Shown here in pieces: positions 1-13,534 of a stretch of 17,534 nt of DNA. Location of the stretch: positions 1 through 17,534 of the forward strand of contig JARLHY010000189.1 in the NCBI GenBank assembly GCA_031292015.1, given 5' to 3'. Both the position numbers and the translations under genes were made by a program. Numbering within the stretch: position 1 is the first letter of the stretch; each line of letters begins with the position of its first letter. This DNA comes from Negativicutes bacterium. GTDB lineage: Bacteria > Bacillota_C > Negativicutes > Sporomusales_B > JARLHX01. Under the pieces are notes generated by a model, which saw only the letters and a list, made by a program, of their open reading frames with translations, had not been told where the DNA came from and ran no database searches.

Positions 1-136
1 ACACTACCCCATTTTTTTTTTGGGGTCATAAAAAAGCGTTGTTTGCCCCAAAAAACCCCCCCGCCCCGTTGGGGGGGGCGCCGGTGGGGGGGGGGGGGGG
101 GCCCCCCCCCCCCCCGGGGCCCCCCCCCCCCCCGCC
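1..136. other. Homopolymer-rich contig-end artefact
   Basis: The stretch consists of T, A, G and C runs: a T10 run near 12-21, then alternating runs of about 8-17 G or C between 55 and 133. Nothing like this occurs elsewhere in the window. It interrupts a recognisable coding sequence: the reverse strand reads sensible DUF1254 protein until about base 137, then turns into Gly/Pro runs. I infer low-quality read ends or a mis-assembled contig terminus rather than real chromosome sequence. Confidence 0.7.
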
Positions 137-946
137 CAGCTCCAGCGCCGCTTTGACCGGCGGACTGAGGCTGCTAAAAGCAAAACTGCCCGGCTCCAGG
201 CCCAGCACCGCAAGTTTTTCCTTCATCCGCGGGTCTTTGATCCAGGGCGGGTTCTGACCCATGGCCGTCATCATGAGTTGGAAGAAGATCGCGCCGTCCA
301 GGGCGGCAACCCAATCCGCGGGGTTCTCGTTCATGGATTTGCTGTCTTGCCCACTGTCCCGCGCGGTGAAAAATTCCCCCCAGCGGCTGATCGGCACCAG
401 GATGTAACCGTTCTGGATGGCGTGAACCGGCGGATAGTCTGCCGGCCCGTTGGTCTGGGTCCGGCCGATGATCCAGACTGTGTCGCCGGGGGAGTCGATC
501 CGTGCCATGCCTTCCGGCAGGCGTCCGTTCCAGCCCGGGCCGGTAATGGCGTACGCGCCCTGCCCTGTTCCGGTGGTTCGGGCTCCCAGCGAAGCGAACA
601 CGTTGGTCCAGGGATCGAGAAGTTCCATAAGGTAATAGCGGCCATAAGTTTCCGGAAGCCACAGGACCACCGGCTCCGGGGCTAGGTCCAGCCAGGCCAT
701 GGAATAGAGGGTATCGACATTGGGCCTGACGATGGTGGTATAGCCGGGGTCCGGGAAACTCCGTTCGTGGAGGAATTGGTTGATGCGGGCGCCGTTTGCC
801 AGCATCGTTTTTTTTGTCGCTTCGGTCAGCATCAAAGGATAACCGTAGATATACGCATCCAGGGCCAGGAAATCCAGCGCCGTTTTCCCGCCCGGGAAAC
901 AGCCGTGAGTTTTCAGGCCAGGTGGGCAGCTCCATTCATCAGTCAT
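26..946 (-). CDS. DUF1254 domain protein, 3' part lost
   Basis: This is the N-terminal DUF1254 portion of a family that normally also has a C-terminal DUF1214 domain and runs to roughly 450 residues. Its biochemical role is not established. Residues 24-60 (LDFLALDAYIYGYPLM, then a TEATKKTM segment) and the RPNVDTLYSMAWLDL stretch at 74-88 are typical of the domain, as is YGRYYLMELLDPWTNVFASLG at about 101-121. No signal peptide is visible, so a cytoplasmic location is likely. The start at 946 has an AAAGGGA-type ribosome binding site about 8 nt upstream. Authentic sequence ends near residue 270 (base 137). The remaining Gly/Pro-rich residues to the stop at 26 are translation of the homopolymer artefact. 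The gene is transcribed away from pcrA. The family call is firm; the C-terminus is not real. Confidence 0.75.
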   Translation of the reverse strand: MTDEWSCPPGLKTHGCFPGGKTALDFLALDAYIYGYPLMLTEATKKTMLANGARINQFLHERSFPDPGYTTIVRPNVDTLYSMAWLDLAPEPVVLWLPETYGRYYLMELLDPWTNVFASLGARTTGTGQGAYAITGPGWNGRLPEGMARIDSPGDTVWIIGRTQTNGPADYPPVHAIQNGYILVPISRWGEFFTARDSGQDSKSMNENPADWVAALDGAIFFQLMMTAMGQNPPWIKDPRMKEKLAVLGLEPGSFAFSSLSPPVKAALELGGGGGGPGGGGGPPPPPTGAPPNGAGGFFGANNAFL

Positions 947-1071
947 GGCAGGGTCCCTTTCTGAAAAATATTTCTACTGTATTCATATTCGGCCCGGCGG
1001 CGGCGAGCGACAATCGCTGCGGTATCGACTGCCGCTAAAATAAAACCGGAAATCGGGACCCCCCAAAAAGG

Positions 1072-1090
1072 CTTCGCCGGACTGGCGGAG
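1072..1090. repeat. Inverted repeat in the DUF1254-pcrA gap
   Basis: CTTCGCC at 1072-1078 pairs with GGCGGAG at 1084-1090 (7 bp, one G-T pair, 5-nt loop). The + strand continues into a pyrimidine-rich stretch and the - strand into CCTTTTT. It could be a weak attenuator or an operator between the divergent genes. I found no convincing -35/-10 pair for either gene in this 226-bp gap. Confidence 0.25.
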
Positions 1091-1172
1091 TTCTCTATTT
1101 TTCATCCGGCGACAGGAAATAGCGTCAAGGTGGAGAAAATACTTATGTTTAATGATGGCACTGGAGGAAAAG

Positions 1173-5431
<4,259 letters not shown>

Positions 5432-5478
5432 ATAGGCTATGATATCAATTCCTATTTTGGTTTATGGTGGTGAAAGAC

Positions 5479-5769
5479 ATGAAGATAACCCGTAAAGACG
5501 TGGAAAATGTAGCCCTGCTGTCGCGGCTGGAACTCGGCGAGAGCGATATTGTCAAGTTTACCGGCCAACTGAACGCCATTCTCGAGTATGTCGACATGCT
5601 GGACAAGGTGAACACCGACGGGGTCCAGCCGACCGCCCATGTCCTGCCTCTGAAAAACGTGATGCGCCCTGACGCAGTAAAGCCTTCCTTGACCCGGGAC
5701 GAGGCGCTCGCCAACGCCCCGGAACAGGAAGACGGCTACTTCAAGGTGCCGAAAGTTATGGAAGGGTAG
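5479..5769 (+). CDS. gatC: Asp-tRNA(Asn)/Glu-tRNA(Gln) amidotransferase subunit C
   Basis: GatC is the small subunit that wraps around GatA and stabilises the GatCAB complex, which converts Glu-tRNA(Gln) and/or Asp-tRNA(Asn) to the amide form. The 96-aa sequence shows the family pattern: an N-terminal helix VENVALLSRLEL, a second helix TGQLNAILEYVDMLDKV, then the extended segment PTAHVLPLKNVMRPDAV and the C-terminal EDGYFKVPKV. I prefer the ATG at 5479 because GGTGGTGA lies just upstream and the resulting length matches the family. The in-frame ATG at 5464 would add five residues and has no good site. gatA starts 9 nt after the stop, so translation of the three subunits is probably coupled. 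Confidence 0.95.
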   Translation: MKITRKDVENVALLSRLELGESDIVKFTGQLNAILEYVDMLDKVNTDGVQPTAHVLPLKNVMRPDAVKPSLTRDEALANAPEQEDGYFKVPKVMEG

Positions 5770-5778
5770 GGTCACGAT

Positions 5779-7242
<1,464 letters not shown>

Positions 7243-7245
7243 ACC

Positions 7246-8679
7246 ATGGCTTACGAAATCGTCATCGGTCTGGAAGTCCACACCGAGCTGAAAACCGAAT
7301 CGAAAATTTTCTGCGGCTGCAGCACGAAGTTCGGGTCGGAGCAGAACACCAATGTCTGCCCGGTCTGCCTGGGACTGCCCGGCGTGTTGCCGGTGCTGAA
7401 CGCCCGGGTACTGGAATTCGCGGTGCGTACCGGTCTTGCTCTGAACTGCCGGATTCTGCCTTTTTCCAAATTCGATCGCAAAAACTACTATTACCCCGAT
7501 CTGCCGAAGAATTTCCAGACCTCGCAGTACGACCTGCCCATCGCCGTGGACGGCTACCTCGATATCGAGGTGGACGGGCAGACCAAGAGGATCGGCATCA
7601 CCAGGGTCCATATGGAAGAAGACGCCGGCAAGCTGATCCACTCCGGCACCATTACCAAGTCGGATTACGCTTTGGTGGACTACAACCGCACCGGCGTGCC
7701 GCTGTTGGAAATCGTGTCCGAGCCGGATATCCGCTCAGCCGAGGAAGCCAAGGCCTATCTGGAGAAACTCAAGGCCATTTTGCAGTATATCGATGTATCC
7801 GACTGCAAGATGGAGGAAGGCAGCCTGCGCTGCGACGCCAACATCTCGCTCCGGCCGGCGGGGACCATTCCCTTTGGCACCAAGGCCGAGATCAAAAACC
7901 TCAATTCTTTCAAAGCCGTGCATAAAGGGCTGGAGTACGAAGCCGAGCGCCAGGCCGAAGTCCTGGACGAAGGCGGTAAAATTGTCCAGGAGACCCGTTC
8001 CTGGGATGACGCCAGAGGGGTGACCCTCTCCTTGCGCAACAAGGAGCAGGCTCATGACTACCGCTATTTCCCTGAGCCTGACCTAGTGCCGATTGTCGCG
8101 GATCCCGAGTGGGTCGAGACCATCCGCCGCGGTCTGCCGGAACTGCCTGACGCCCGCCAGGCCCGTCTGACGAAGGAGCACGGCCTGTCGGTCTATGACG
8201 CCGGAGTAATCACCGCCAGCAAGGCGATGGCCGATTATTTCGACGCCACCGTCGCTGCCGGCGCCGACGCCAAGGCTGTGGCCAACTGGCTGATGGGCGA
8301 GGTGTCGAAGCATCTCAACTCTGCCGGGCAGTCCATCGAAGACAGCCCGGTGGCGCCGGAAAAACTGGCTGGACTGATTTCGCTCCTGGATAAGGGCACA
8401 ATTTCCGGCAAGATCGCCAAAACGGTGTTTGAGGCGATGTGGACCAGCGGCAAGGACGCTGCAGCGATCGTCAAAGAGCAGGGGCTGGTGCAGATCTCGG
8501 ATGAAGGCGAAATTATCGCCGTGGTGGAGGCGGTTATCGCCGCCAACCCGCAGTCGGTGGCCGATGTTCAGGCCGGCAAGGACCGGGCTATCGGCTTTCT
8601 GGTCGGACAGGTGATGAAACAGACCAAGGGCCGGGCCAATCCTGAGCTTGTCAACAAGCTGCTCCGGGAACGGATGTAG
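7246..8679 (+). CDS. gatB: Asp-tRNA(Asn)/Glu-tRNA(Gln) amidotransferase subunit B
   Basis: GatB is the ATP-dependent kinase/transamidase subunit that activates the misacylated tRNA's side-chain carboxylate and adds ammonia from GatA. The N-terminus [16 protein letters not shown] and the zinc site (C23, C25, C38, C41 in FCGC...CPVC) are typical, as are [26 protein letters not shown] and [17 protein letters not shown]. The C-terminal YqeY-like tRNA-binding tail ends [13 protein letters not shown]. At 477 aa it is full length. The ATG at 7246 follows a G7 run that serves as ribosome binding site and lies 3 nt after gatA. Whether the complex serves Asn, Gln or both tRNAs cannot be told without the synthetase genes. 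Confidence 0.97.
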   Translation: MAYEIVIGLEVHTELKTESKIFCGCSTKFGSEQNTNVCPVCLGLPGVLPVLNARVLEFAVRTGLALNCRILPFSKFDRKNYYYPDLPKNFQTSQYDLPIAVDGYLDIEVDGQTKRIGITRVHMEEDAGKLIHSGTITKSDYALVDYNRTGVPLLEIVSEPDIRSAEEAKAYLEKLKAILQYIDVSDCKMEEGSLRCDANISLRPAGTIPFGTKAEIKNLNSFKAVHKGLEYEAERQAEVLDEGGKIVQETRSWDDARGVTLSLRNKEQAHDYRYFPEPDLVPIVADPEWVETIRRGLPELPDARQARLTKEHGLSVYDAGVITASKAMADYFDATVAAGADAKAVANWLMGEVSKHLNSAGQSIEDSPVAPEKLAGLISLLDKGTISGKIAKTVFEAMWTSGKDAAAIVKEQGLVQISDEGEIIAVVEAVIAANPQSVADVQAGKDRAIGFLVGQVMKQTKGRANPELVNKLLRERM

Positions 8680-8685
8680 CCTGTT

Positions 8686-9882
8686 GTGAATCTGATGAAG
8701 CGTTCGCCGGTCCGGTCCCTGACAGCGAAATATATCGTGGCCCTGAGTCTTATCGCCATCCTGGCGCTGACAGCGTTTGTCACGCTGCGCCAGTTGATCG
8801 TCGGTGAGCAGGCCAGTGCTGCGATCATCAATGTCAGCGGCCGGCAGCGGATGCTGACTCAAAAAGGCGTGCTGCTGAGTTTTCAACTGGCAGTCAGCGT
8901 CGACCCGGCCCAGCGGGTCCGTTTGCGGGCCGACCTGACGACGCTGATACGGTCAATGCAGGACGCTCATCATGCCATCATTTATGGCAGTCCCGAATTC
9001 GGCGTGTCCGGAGCTCTTTCGGCCGAGATGCGGCAGATGCTGTTCGAGCCACCGGTGGCGCTGGATCTGAAACTGTTGCGCTATTTTAACGCCCTGTCGG
9101 CGCTGGTGGAACTCGCCGACAATGATTATACAATTTATATTCCCCAGCTGTCGGTGGTCGTTGCGGCGGCCGACGAATTAATCGCGGCTCAGGGCGCGGC
9201 GGTTGACCAGCTTCAGCGGGAAAGCGAGGTCCGGGTCAAGAAGCTGGAAAGGCTGGAGACCTATGTGGTGCTGCTTACCCTGCTGGTGTTGCTTCTGGAG
9301 GCGCTGTTCATTTTCCGTCCAGCCGCCCGGGCCATCGAGCGGGAGCAGAAATATCTGGCGGCAGCCAACGCTGAACTACAGCGGCTGTCTCATCAGGACT
9401 GGCTGACCGGGATAGCCAACCGGCGCTTTTTCGACGAGTTCATGGAACGGATGTGGCGGCAGGCCGCCCGGGACGGGGAACCGATTTCGCTGCTGATTGC
9501 CGACATTGATTTTTTCAAGCTTTTCAACGACCGTTACGGCCACCAGGCAGGCGACGACTGCCTGCGACAGGTGGCTGGGGCGCTGAAGGACCAGGTGGGC
9601 CGGGCCGCGGATTTCGTTGCCCGCTATGGCGGGGAGGAATTCGCCGTTATCCTGCCGTTCACCGATCTGCCGGGGGCGTTAAATGTCGCCGAAAAACTCC
9701 GGGCGGCGGTGGAAGCCCTGCAAATCGAGCACTGGCGCAGCGAAAAAGGCGCCGTCACTATCAGTGTCGGGGTGGCGATGGCCATGCCCGGACAGGGGAG
9801 TGATCCGCAGGACCTTGTCCTTGTGGCCGACAAAGCGCTCTATCGGGCCAAAGAAAAGGGCCGCAACCGCGTGGAAGCCTGA
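8686..9882 (+). CDS. Membrane diguanylate cyclase with PilJ/NarX-type sensor
   Basis: This protein probably makes cyclic di-GMP from two GTP in response to an extracytoplasmic signal. Residues 14-34 form a first membrane segment (YIVALSLIAILALTAFV). An outside domain of about 155 residues opens with INVSGRQRMLTQK (49-60), the hallmark of the PilJ/NarX-like type IV pili sensor domain. A second membrane segment lies at about 192-210, followed by a short helical linker. The C-terminal GGDEF domain has an active GGEEF at 315-319, the DIDFFKLFND metal/substrate segment and an inhibitory-site RxxD (R306-D309) exactly five residues ahead of GGEEF, so product feedback is likely. The start is uncertain: GTG at 8686 or ATG at 8695, neither with a good ribosome site. 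Being 6 nt behind gatB, it may depend on translational coupling. A terminator follows at 9918. Confidence 0.88.
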   Translation: MNLMKRSPVRSLTAKYIVALSLIAILALTAFVTLRQLIVGEQASAAIINVSGRQRMLTQKGVLLSFQLAVSVDPAQRVRLRADLTTLIRSMQDAHHAIIYGSPEFGVSGALSAEMRQMLFEPPVALDLKLLRYFNALSALVELADNDYTIYIPQLSVVVAAADELIAAQGAAVDQLQRESEVRVKKLERLETYVVLLTLLVLLLEALFIFRPAARAIEREQKYLAAANAELQRLSHQDWLTGIANRRFFDEFMERMWRQAARDGEPISLLIADIDFFKLFNDRYGHQAGDDCLRQVAGALKDQVGRAADFVARYGGEEFAVILPFTDLPGALNVAEKLRAAVEALQIEHWRSEKGAVTISVGVAMAMPGQGSDPQDLVLVADKALYRAKEKGRNRVEA

Positions 9883-9917
9883 CGCGTCAATTGTTCGAAT
9901 TTTTTCCAGACTTGTAG

Positions 9918-9950
9918 ACAAAGGAGCATTTTATGCTCCTTTGTTTTTTT
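9918..9950 (+). terminator. Rho-independent terminator after the diguanylate cyclase
   Basis: ACAAAGGAGCAT (9918-9929) pairs perfectly with ATGCTCCTTTGT (9933-9944) around a 3-nt loop, followed by a T7 run. It ends the transcription unit containing gatCAB and the diguanylate cyclase, 36 nt after the stop. Confidence 0.92.
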
Positions 9951-9965
9951 ATGCAGAGCCGCTGG

Positions 9966-9984
9966 GTTTTGCCGGCGGCAAAAC
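9966..9984. repeat. Perfect 8-bp inverted repeat
   Basis: GTTTTGCC (9966-9973) and GGCAAAAC (9977-9984) are perfect complements with a 3-nt spacer and no T-tract. It sits just upstream of a weak promoter candidate for the CPBP gene, so it could be an operator or simply a hairpin. The assignment is open. Confidence 0.35.
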
Positions 9985-9986
9985 GA

Positions 9987-10017
9987 TTGCATGAAAGGCG
10001 GGACGAGGGCGCATAAT
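9987..10017 (+). promoter_or_regulatory. Weak promoter candidate for the CPBP gene
   Basis: CATAAT at 10012-10017 is a good -10 box. TTGCAT at 9987-9992 is a poor -35 with a 19-nt spacer. A promoter is expected here, between the terminator at 9950 and the start codon at 10047, and these are the best matches I see. Confidence 0.25.
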
Positions 10018-10046
10018 GGTACTGATGCGCCGAAAGGAGGAGCAAA

Positions 10047-10724
10047 ATGCAACAGTCGCCGGTGCCGTGGAATCTGCGGGAAGTACTGGCGGTGCACCTG
10101 CTGCGGCTGCTGGTCGGGGCGTTTTTGGTCCGGACTGTCTATCCCGGCTGGTTTGCAACCCAGACTGTGGTGGAAATCACCGACAGGCTGGTGATGATCG
10201 GCCTGGTCTGGCTGATTGTGCACAGGCACGGCGGGCATTTGGGCAACTGGGGGTTGCCGGGCCGGCGTCTTGTCTTCGGCTGCGCTGCGGGGCTCGGAGC
10301 CGGACTGGTTCTGCTGGCTGTCAGCATATTCAGCGAGCGGATTTACACTACCGTTTTCTATCTGACTCCTTCTCAGCATCCCCTGCTGGCTCAGGTCGCC
10401 GGAGCATCTTCCTGGCGGGAGCTTGCCCTGCCGCTCTTTCTCGCAGGTCTGGCAGCGCCGGTGGCGGAAGAAATCCTCTACCGTCTGTTCACCTTTTCCG
10501 CCCTGAAGGTCCGCTACGGCTTATGGGGCGGCGCGCTGGGCAGCGCGGCCGTCTTTGCCCTGTTCCATTTCAATATCTACTGGTTGGCCGAACTGATGGT
10601 AGTCGGCACCGGGCTGGCGCTGCTGTATCATGTTACCGGATCGCTGCTCAGTGCGGTGGTTGCCCACTCAGTCATCAATTCGACTAAAATCATCCTGCTG
10701 TTTCTCAATCTGTCAGTAATCTAG
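10047..10724 (+). CDS. CPBP family intramembrane glutamic protease
   Basis: The 225-aa protein is a polytopic membrane protein of the CPBP (CAAX protease and bacteriocin-processing, Abi/Rce1-like) family. Conserved motifs are all present: EExxxR (E141, E142, R146 in AEEILYR), FxxxH (F170, H174 in FALFH) and HxxxN (H207, N211 in HSVIN). Hydrophobic segments lie at about 13-32, 43-58, 75-93, 126-140, 160-176 and 183-202. Substrates of bacterial members are mostly unknown; roles in bacteriocin self-immunity or peptide processing have been shown for some. The ATG at 10047 has a strong AAAGGAGG site. The small zinc-ribbon gene follows after 14 nt, so the two are likely cotranscribed. Confidence 0.88.
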   Translation: MQQSPVPWNLREVLAVHLLRLLVGAFLVRTVYPGWFATQTVVEITDRLVMIGLVWLIVHRHGGHLGNWGLPGRRLVFGCAAGLGAGLVLLAVSIFSERIYTTVFYLTPSQHPLLAQVAGASSWRELALPLFLAGLAAPVAEEILYRLFTFSALKVRYGLWGGALGSAAVFALFHFNIYWLAELMVVGTGLALLYHVTGSLLSAVVAHSVINSTKIILLFLNLSVI

Positions 10725-10738
10725 AAGAGGTGATAAGT

Positions 10739-10990
10739 ATGCCCCGATGCAAGATTTGCGGCAATTCCCGCCTGTTTGGCACAAGCAGGGTCGCCCCGGT
10801 CGCTCCCACTGCCAACGGCCCTATTTCCGGCCTGAACGCCGATTTCGATCCGGCGGGAAACATCACCAGTATTACCCGCCTGGGAGCCGATAAATCCGCC
10901 GTGAGGGCGGCAACCGCTCAGCCCCGCGAATATTTCGACGTATGCTTAAGCTGCGGCAGCCAGGATATCGAGTGGGACGACAGGGGGTAG
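10739..10990 (+). CDS. Small zinc-ribbon protein, function unknown
   Basis: This 83-aa protein has two CxxC knuckles, C4-C7 (CKIC) near the N-terminus and CLSC about 13 residues before the C-terminus, separated by some 60 residues rich in Ala, Thr, Asn and Gly. The pattern suggests a zinc ribbon, possibly a nucleic-acid or partner-binding adaptor. I cannot name the family. The ATG at 10739 is chosen because GAGGTGAT lies just upstream; the in-frame GTG at 10730 lies inside that site. It lies 14 nt after the CPBP gene and 68 nt before the Lon-like gene. Confidence 0.75.
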   Translation: MPRCKICGNSRLFGTSRVAPVAPTANGPISGLNADFDPAGNITSITRLGADKSAVRAATAQPREYFDVCLSCGSQDIEWDDRG

Positions 10991-11008
10991 TAGGCAAAGA
11001 GGGAAATC

Positions 11009-11036
11009 TTAACAGGAAATAGAAGGTTTATTTAAA
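11009..11036 (+). promoter_or_regulatory. Possible promoter of the Lon-like protease gene
   Basis: TTAACA (11009-11014, 5 of 6 to consensus) and TTTAAA (11031-11036, 4 of 6) are 16 nt apart in the only AT-rich stretch of the 68-bp gap. No terminator precedes it, so the gene could also be read through from the CPBP unit. Confidence 0.3.
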
Positions 11037-11058
11037 GGATGTTTTAGGGAGGGATAGT

Positions 11059-13494
11059 ATGCCCAAAGGGCGGGAATTAGCGGCCGACGAGCTGAGGTTC
11101 ACCTGTCGGGACGGCCTGTTGGCCTTTGACACCACCGCGACGGTGTCGCCGCTGGCGGTGATGGTCGGCCAGGAACGGGCGGTCAAAGCGATGGAATTCG
11201 GACTGTTCACCAAGAACTCCGGCTACAACATTTATGTTTCCGGTTTGGTGGGGACAGGCAAAATGACTTACGCCAAAGCGGCGGTGAAAAAGGTTGCCTG
11301 CGACGAGTCCACCCCGCTGGACTGGTGCTATGTTAACAACTTTGAAAACCCGAGTCAGCCGATTGCCCTCTCGTTGCCGGCCGGTGTCGGCTATGCATTC
11401 CGTCAGGATATGCAGGAACTGGTCGACGACCTGAAAAACAACATTCCCAAGGTGTTCAGCAGCGATGACTACGAACAGGCCAAAACCTCGATCGTCAAGA
11501 AGTTCCAGGACCAGCGGAGCGTCATCATGGACGCTTTCAACCAGAGAGCCGAACAGGTCGGTATCATGCCGCAGTGGACGACCACCGGGTTCGCCGGCCT
11601 TCCTTTGGAGAACGGCAAGCCTGTGACTCCGGAAGAGTTCCAGCAATTCGACCGCGAGAAGCGGGAGGAAATCGAAAAGAAAATGCTGGCTGTTCATGAG
11701 AAGGCGCTGGAAGCGGTCCGGCAGGTCCAGCAGATCGAGCGCGAAACCCGGGAGCAGCTCAAGGGCCTGGATACAAAGATCGGCCTATTTGCCGTCGGGC
11801 ATCTTATCGACGAGTTCAAGACAAAATACCGGGAGCACGAGCCGGTAGTCGCCTACCTGGAAGCCGTCAAGCAGGACGTTGTCAAAAACATCGGCGATTT
11901 CAAGCCAGGCAGCGGCGAAGACGATAATAACCCATTTCTGATGTTCCGCAAAAGCATGCAAGAGGCTGTGAAAGACAAGTACCAGGTCAATCTTTTCGTT
12001 GATCACCGGGAGGTCAAGGGCGCGCCGGTGGTCGTCGAAATCAACCCCACTTATCACAACCTCATCGGCCGAGTGGAATACGAAGCCCGGATGGGAGTCG
12101 TGAATACCGATTTTTCGATGATCAAAGCCGGAGCGCTCCACCGCGCCAACGGCGGCTATCTCATTCTCAATATGAGGGATGTTCTGGCCAATATCGGCGC
12201 CTGGGAAGCCCTCAAACGGGTGCTGAAGACCCGCAAAATCGTCATTGAAAACCTTGGTGAACAGTATGGCATGCTGGCGATGGCTTCACTCAAACCCCAG
12301 CCGATACCGATCAACGTGAAAGTCGTTCTGGTCGGCAACGCCCAGCTCTATCACCTGGCCTTCAACTACGACGAAGACTTCCGCAAGCTGTTCAAAGTCT
12401 TTGCCGACTTTGACACCCAGATGGACAATAACCCGGTGAATATCGGGAAGCTGGCCGGATTCGTCGCCTCCACCATCCAGCGGGAACATCTGAAGCATTT
12501 CGACCGGCCGGCGGTAGCCAAAGTGGTGGAGTACGCCACTCGGCTGTCCGGCAGTCAGAACAAGCTGACCACCCAGTTCAACGATATCGTGGAACTGCTC
12601 TGCGAGGCCGATACCTGGGCGACGCTGGCGAACAGCCCGGTGGTGCAGGCCGAACATATCAAGACAGCGATTACCGAAAAACGCAATCGCTATAATAAGT
12701 ACGAAGAGCGGCTGCAGGAAATGTTCGCTGAAGGCAAGCTGCTGGTGGATACCGACGCCGAGACGGTGGGGCAGGTCAACGGCCTGGCCGTGCTGTCGGT
12801 GGGCGAGTACATGTTCGGCAAGCCCTCCCGGATCACCGCCAATACATACCTCGGCCGGAGCGGGGTTATCAACATCGAGCGCGAAACCAAGATGAGCGGC
12901 ACCAGTCACAGCAAAGGCGTTCTCATCCTGAGCGGCTACCTGGGCCAGAAATACGCCCAGCAGAATCCGCTGACCCTGACCGCCAGCCTGACCTTCGAAC
13001 AGCTCTACGACGGTGTCGACGGCGACAGCGCATCCAGCACCGAGCTTTACGCCATTTTGTCCAGCCTGTCCGGAGTGCCGATCAGGCAGTATATCGCCGT
13101 CACCGGCTCGGTCAATCAAAAAGGCGAGGTCCAGCCCATCGGCGGCGCCACCGAGAAGATCGAAGGGTTCTTCGCGGTCTGCAAGATCAAGGGCCTGACA
13201 GGCAAACAGGGGGTGATGATCCCCCACCAGAATGTGAACAACCTGACGCTAAACGACGAGGTCGTCGCGGCTGTGGCTGAGGGCAAGTTCCATATCTACC
13301 CTGTCAAAACCATTGATGAAGGCATCGAGATCCTGACCGGCATACCGGCCGGGGAACCAGGACCCGACGGGAGCTATCCCGCAGGGACGATTCACCAGTT
13401 GGTGGGCCGCAAACTCAAAGAATACACCGACACCCTGATCGAGCTGGGCAAAGCCGCCGAAGGCGAACAGCACGGCGCTGCGCCGAAGGTGTGA
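11059..13494 (+). CDS. Lon-like ATP-dependent protease (S16, COG1067 type)
   Basis: This is an 811-aa AAA+ serine protease of the LonB-like/COG1067 group, distinct from housekeeping LonA because it lacks the classical N-terminal LAN domain. The ATPase part has a Walker A, GLVGTGKM (62-69), in which Met replaces the usual Ser/Thr after the Lys. A helical insertion rich in Lys/Glu follows (about 195-260). The second nucleotide-binding half carries ANGGYLILNMRDVL and KVVLVGN. The C-terminal S16 domain has the Ser-Lys dyad: Ser657 in DGDSASS and Lys700 in GGATEKIEG, 43 residues apart as in E. coli Lon (679/722). It is cytoplasmic. The role is probably quality control or stress proteolysis, but substrates are unknown. 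The ATG at 11059 has an AGGGAGGG site. rlmD follows after 40 nt with no terminator between. Confidence 0.93.
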   Translation: MPKGRELAADELRFTCRDGLLAFDTTATVSPLAVMVGQERAVKAMEFGLFTKNSGYNIYVSGLVGTGKMTYAKAAVKKVACDESTPLDWCYVNNFENPSQPIALSLPAGVGYAFRQDMQELVDDLKNNIPKVFSSDDYEQAKTSIVKKFQDQRSVIMDAFNQRAEQVGIMPQWTTTGFAGLPLENGKPVTPEEFQQFDREKREEIEKKMLAVHEKALEAVRQVQQIERETREQLKGLDTKIGLFAVGHLIDEFKTKYREHEPVVAYLEAVKQDVVKNIGDFKPGSGEDDNNPFLMFRKSMQEAVKDKYQVNLFVDHREVKGAPVVVEINPTYHNLIGRVEYEARMGVVNTDFSMIKAGALHRANGGYLILNMRDVLANIGAWEALKRVLKTRKIVIENLGEQYGMLAMASLKPQPIPINVKVVLVGNAQLYHLAFNYDEDFRKLFKVFADFDTQMDNNPVNIGKLAGFVASTIQREHLKHFDRPAVAKVVEYATRLSGSQNKLTTQFNDIVELLCEADTWATLANSPVVQAEHIKTAITEKRNRYNKYEERLQEMFAEGKLLVDTDAETVGQVNGLAVLSVGEYMFGKPSRITANTYLGRSGVINIERETKMSGTSHSKGVLILSGYLGQKYAQQNPLTLTASLTFEQLYDGVDGDSASSTELYAILSSLSGVPIRQYIAVTGSVNQKGEVQPIGGATEKIEGFFAVCKIKGLTGKQGVMIPHQNVNNLTLNDEVVAAVAEGKFHIYPVKTIDEGIEILTGIPAGEPGPDGSYPAGTIHQLVGRKLKEYTDTLIELGKAAEGEQHGAAPKV

Positions 13495-13534
13495 GCAGGG
13501 GCCGGGCCAATACGACGAAACGCAAGGGGAATCC

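Noticed and set aside
13..257. Gly/Pro-rich frames across the contig end
   Set aside because: They are translations of homopolymer artefacts.
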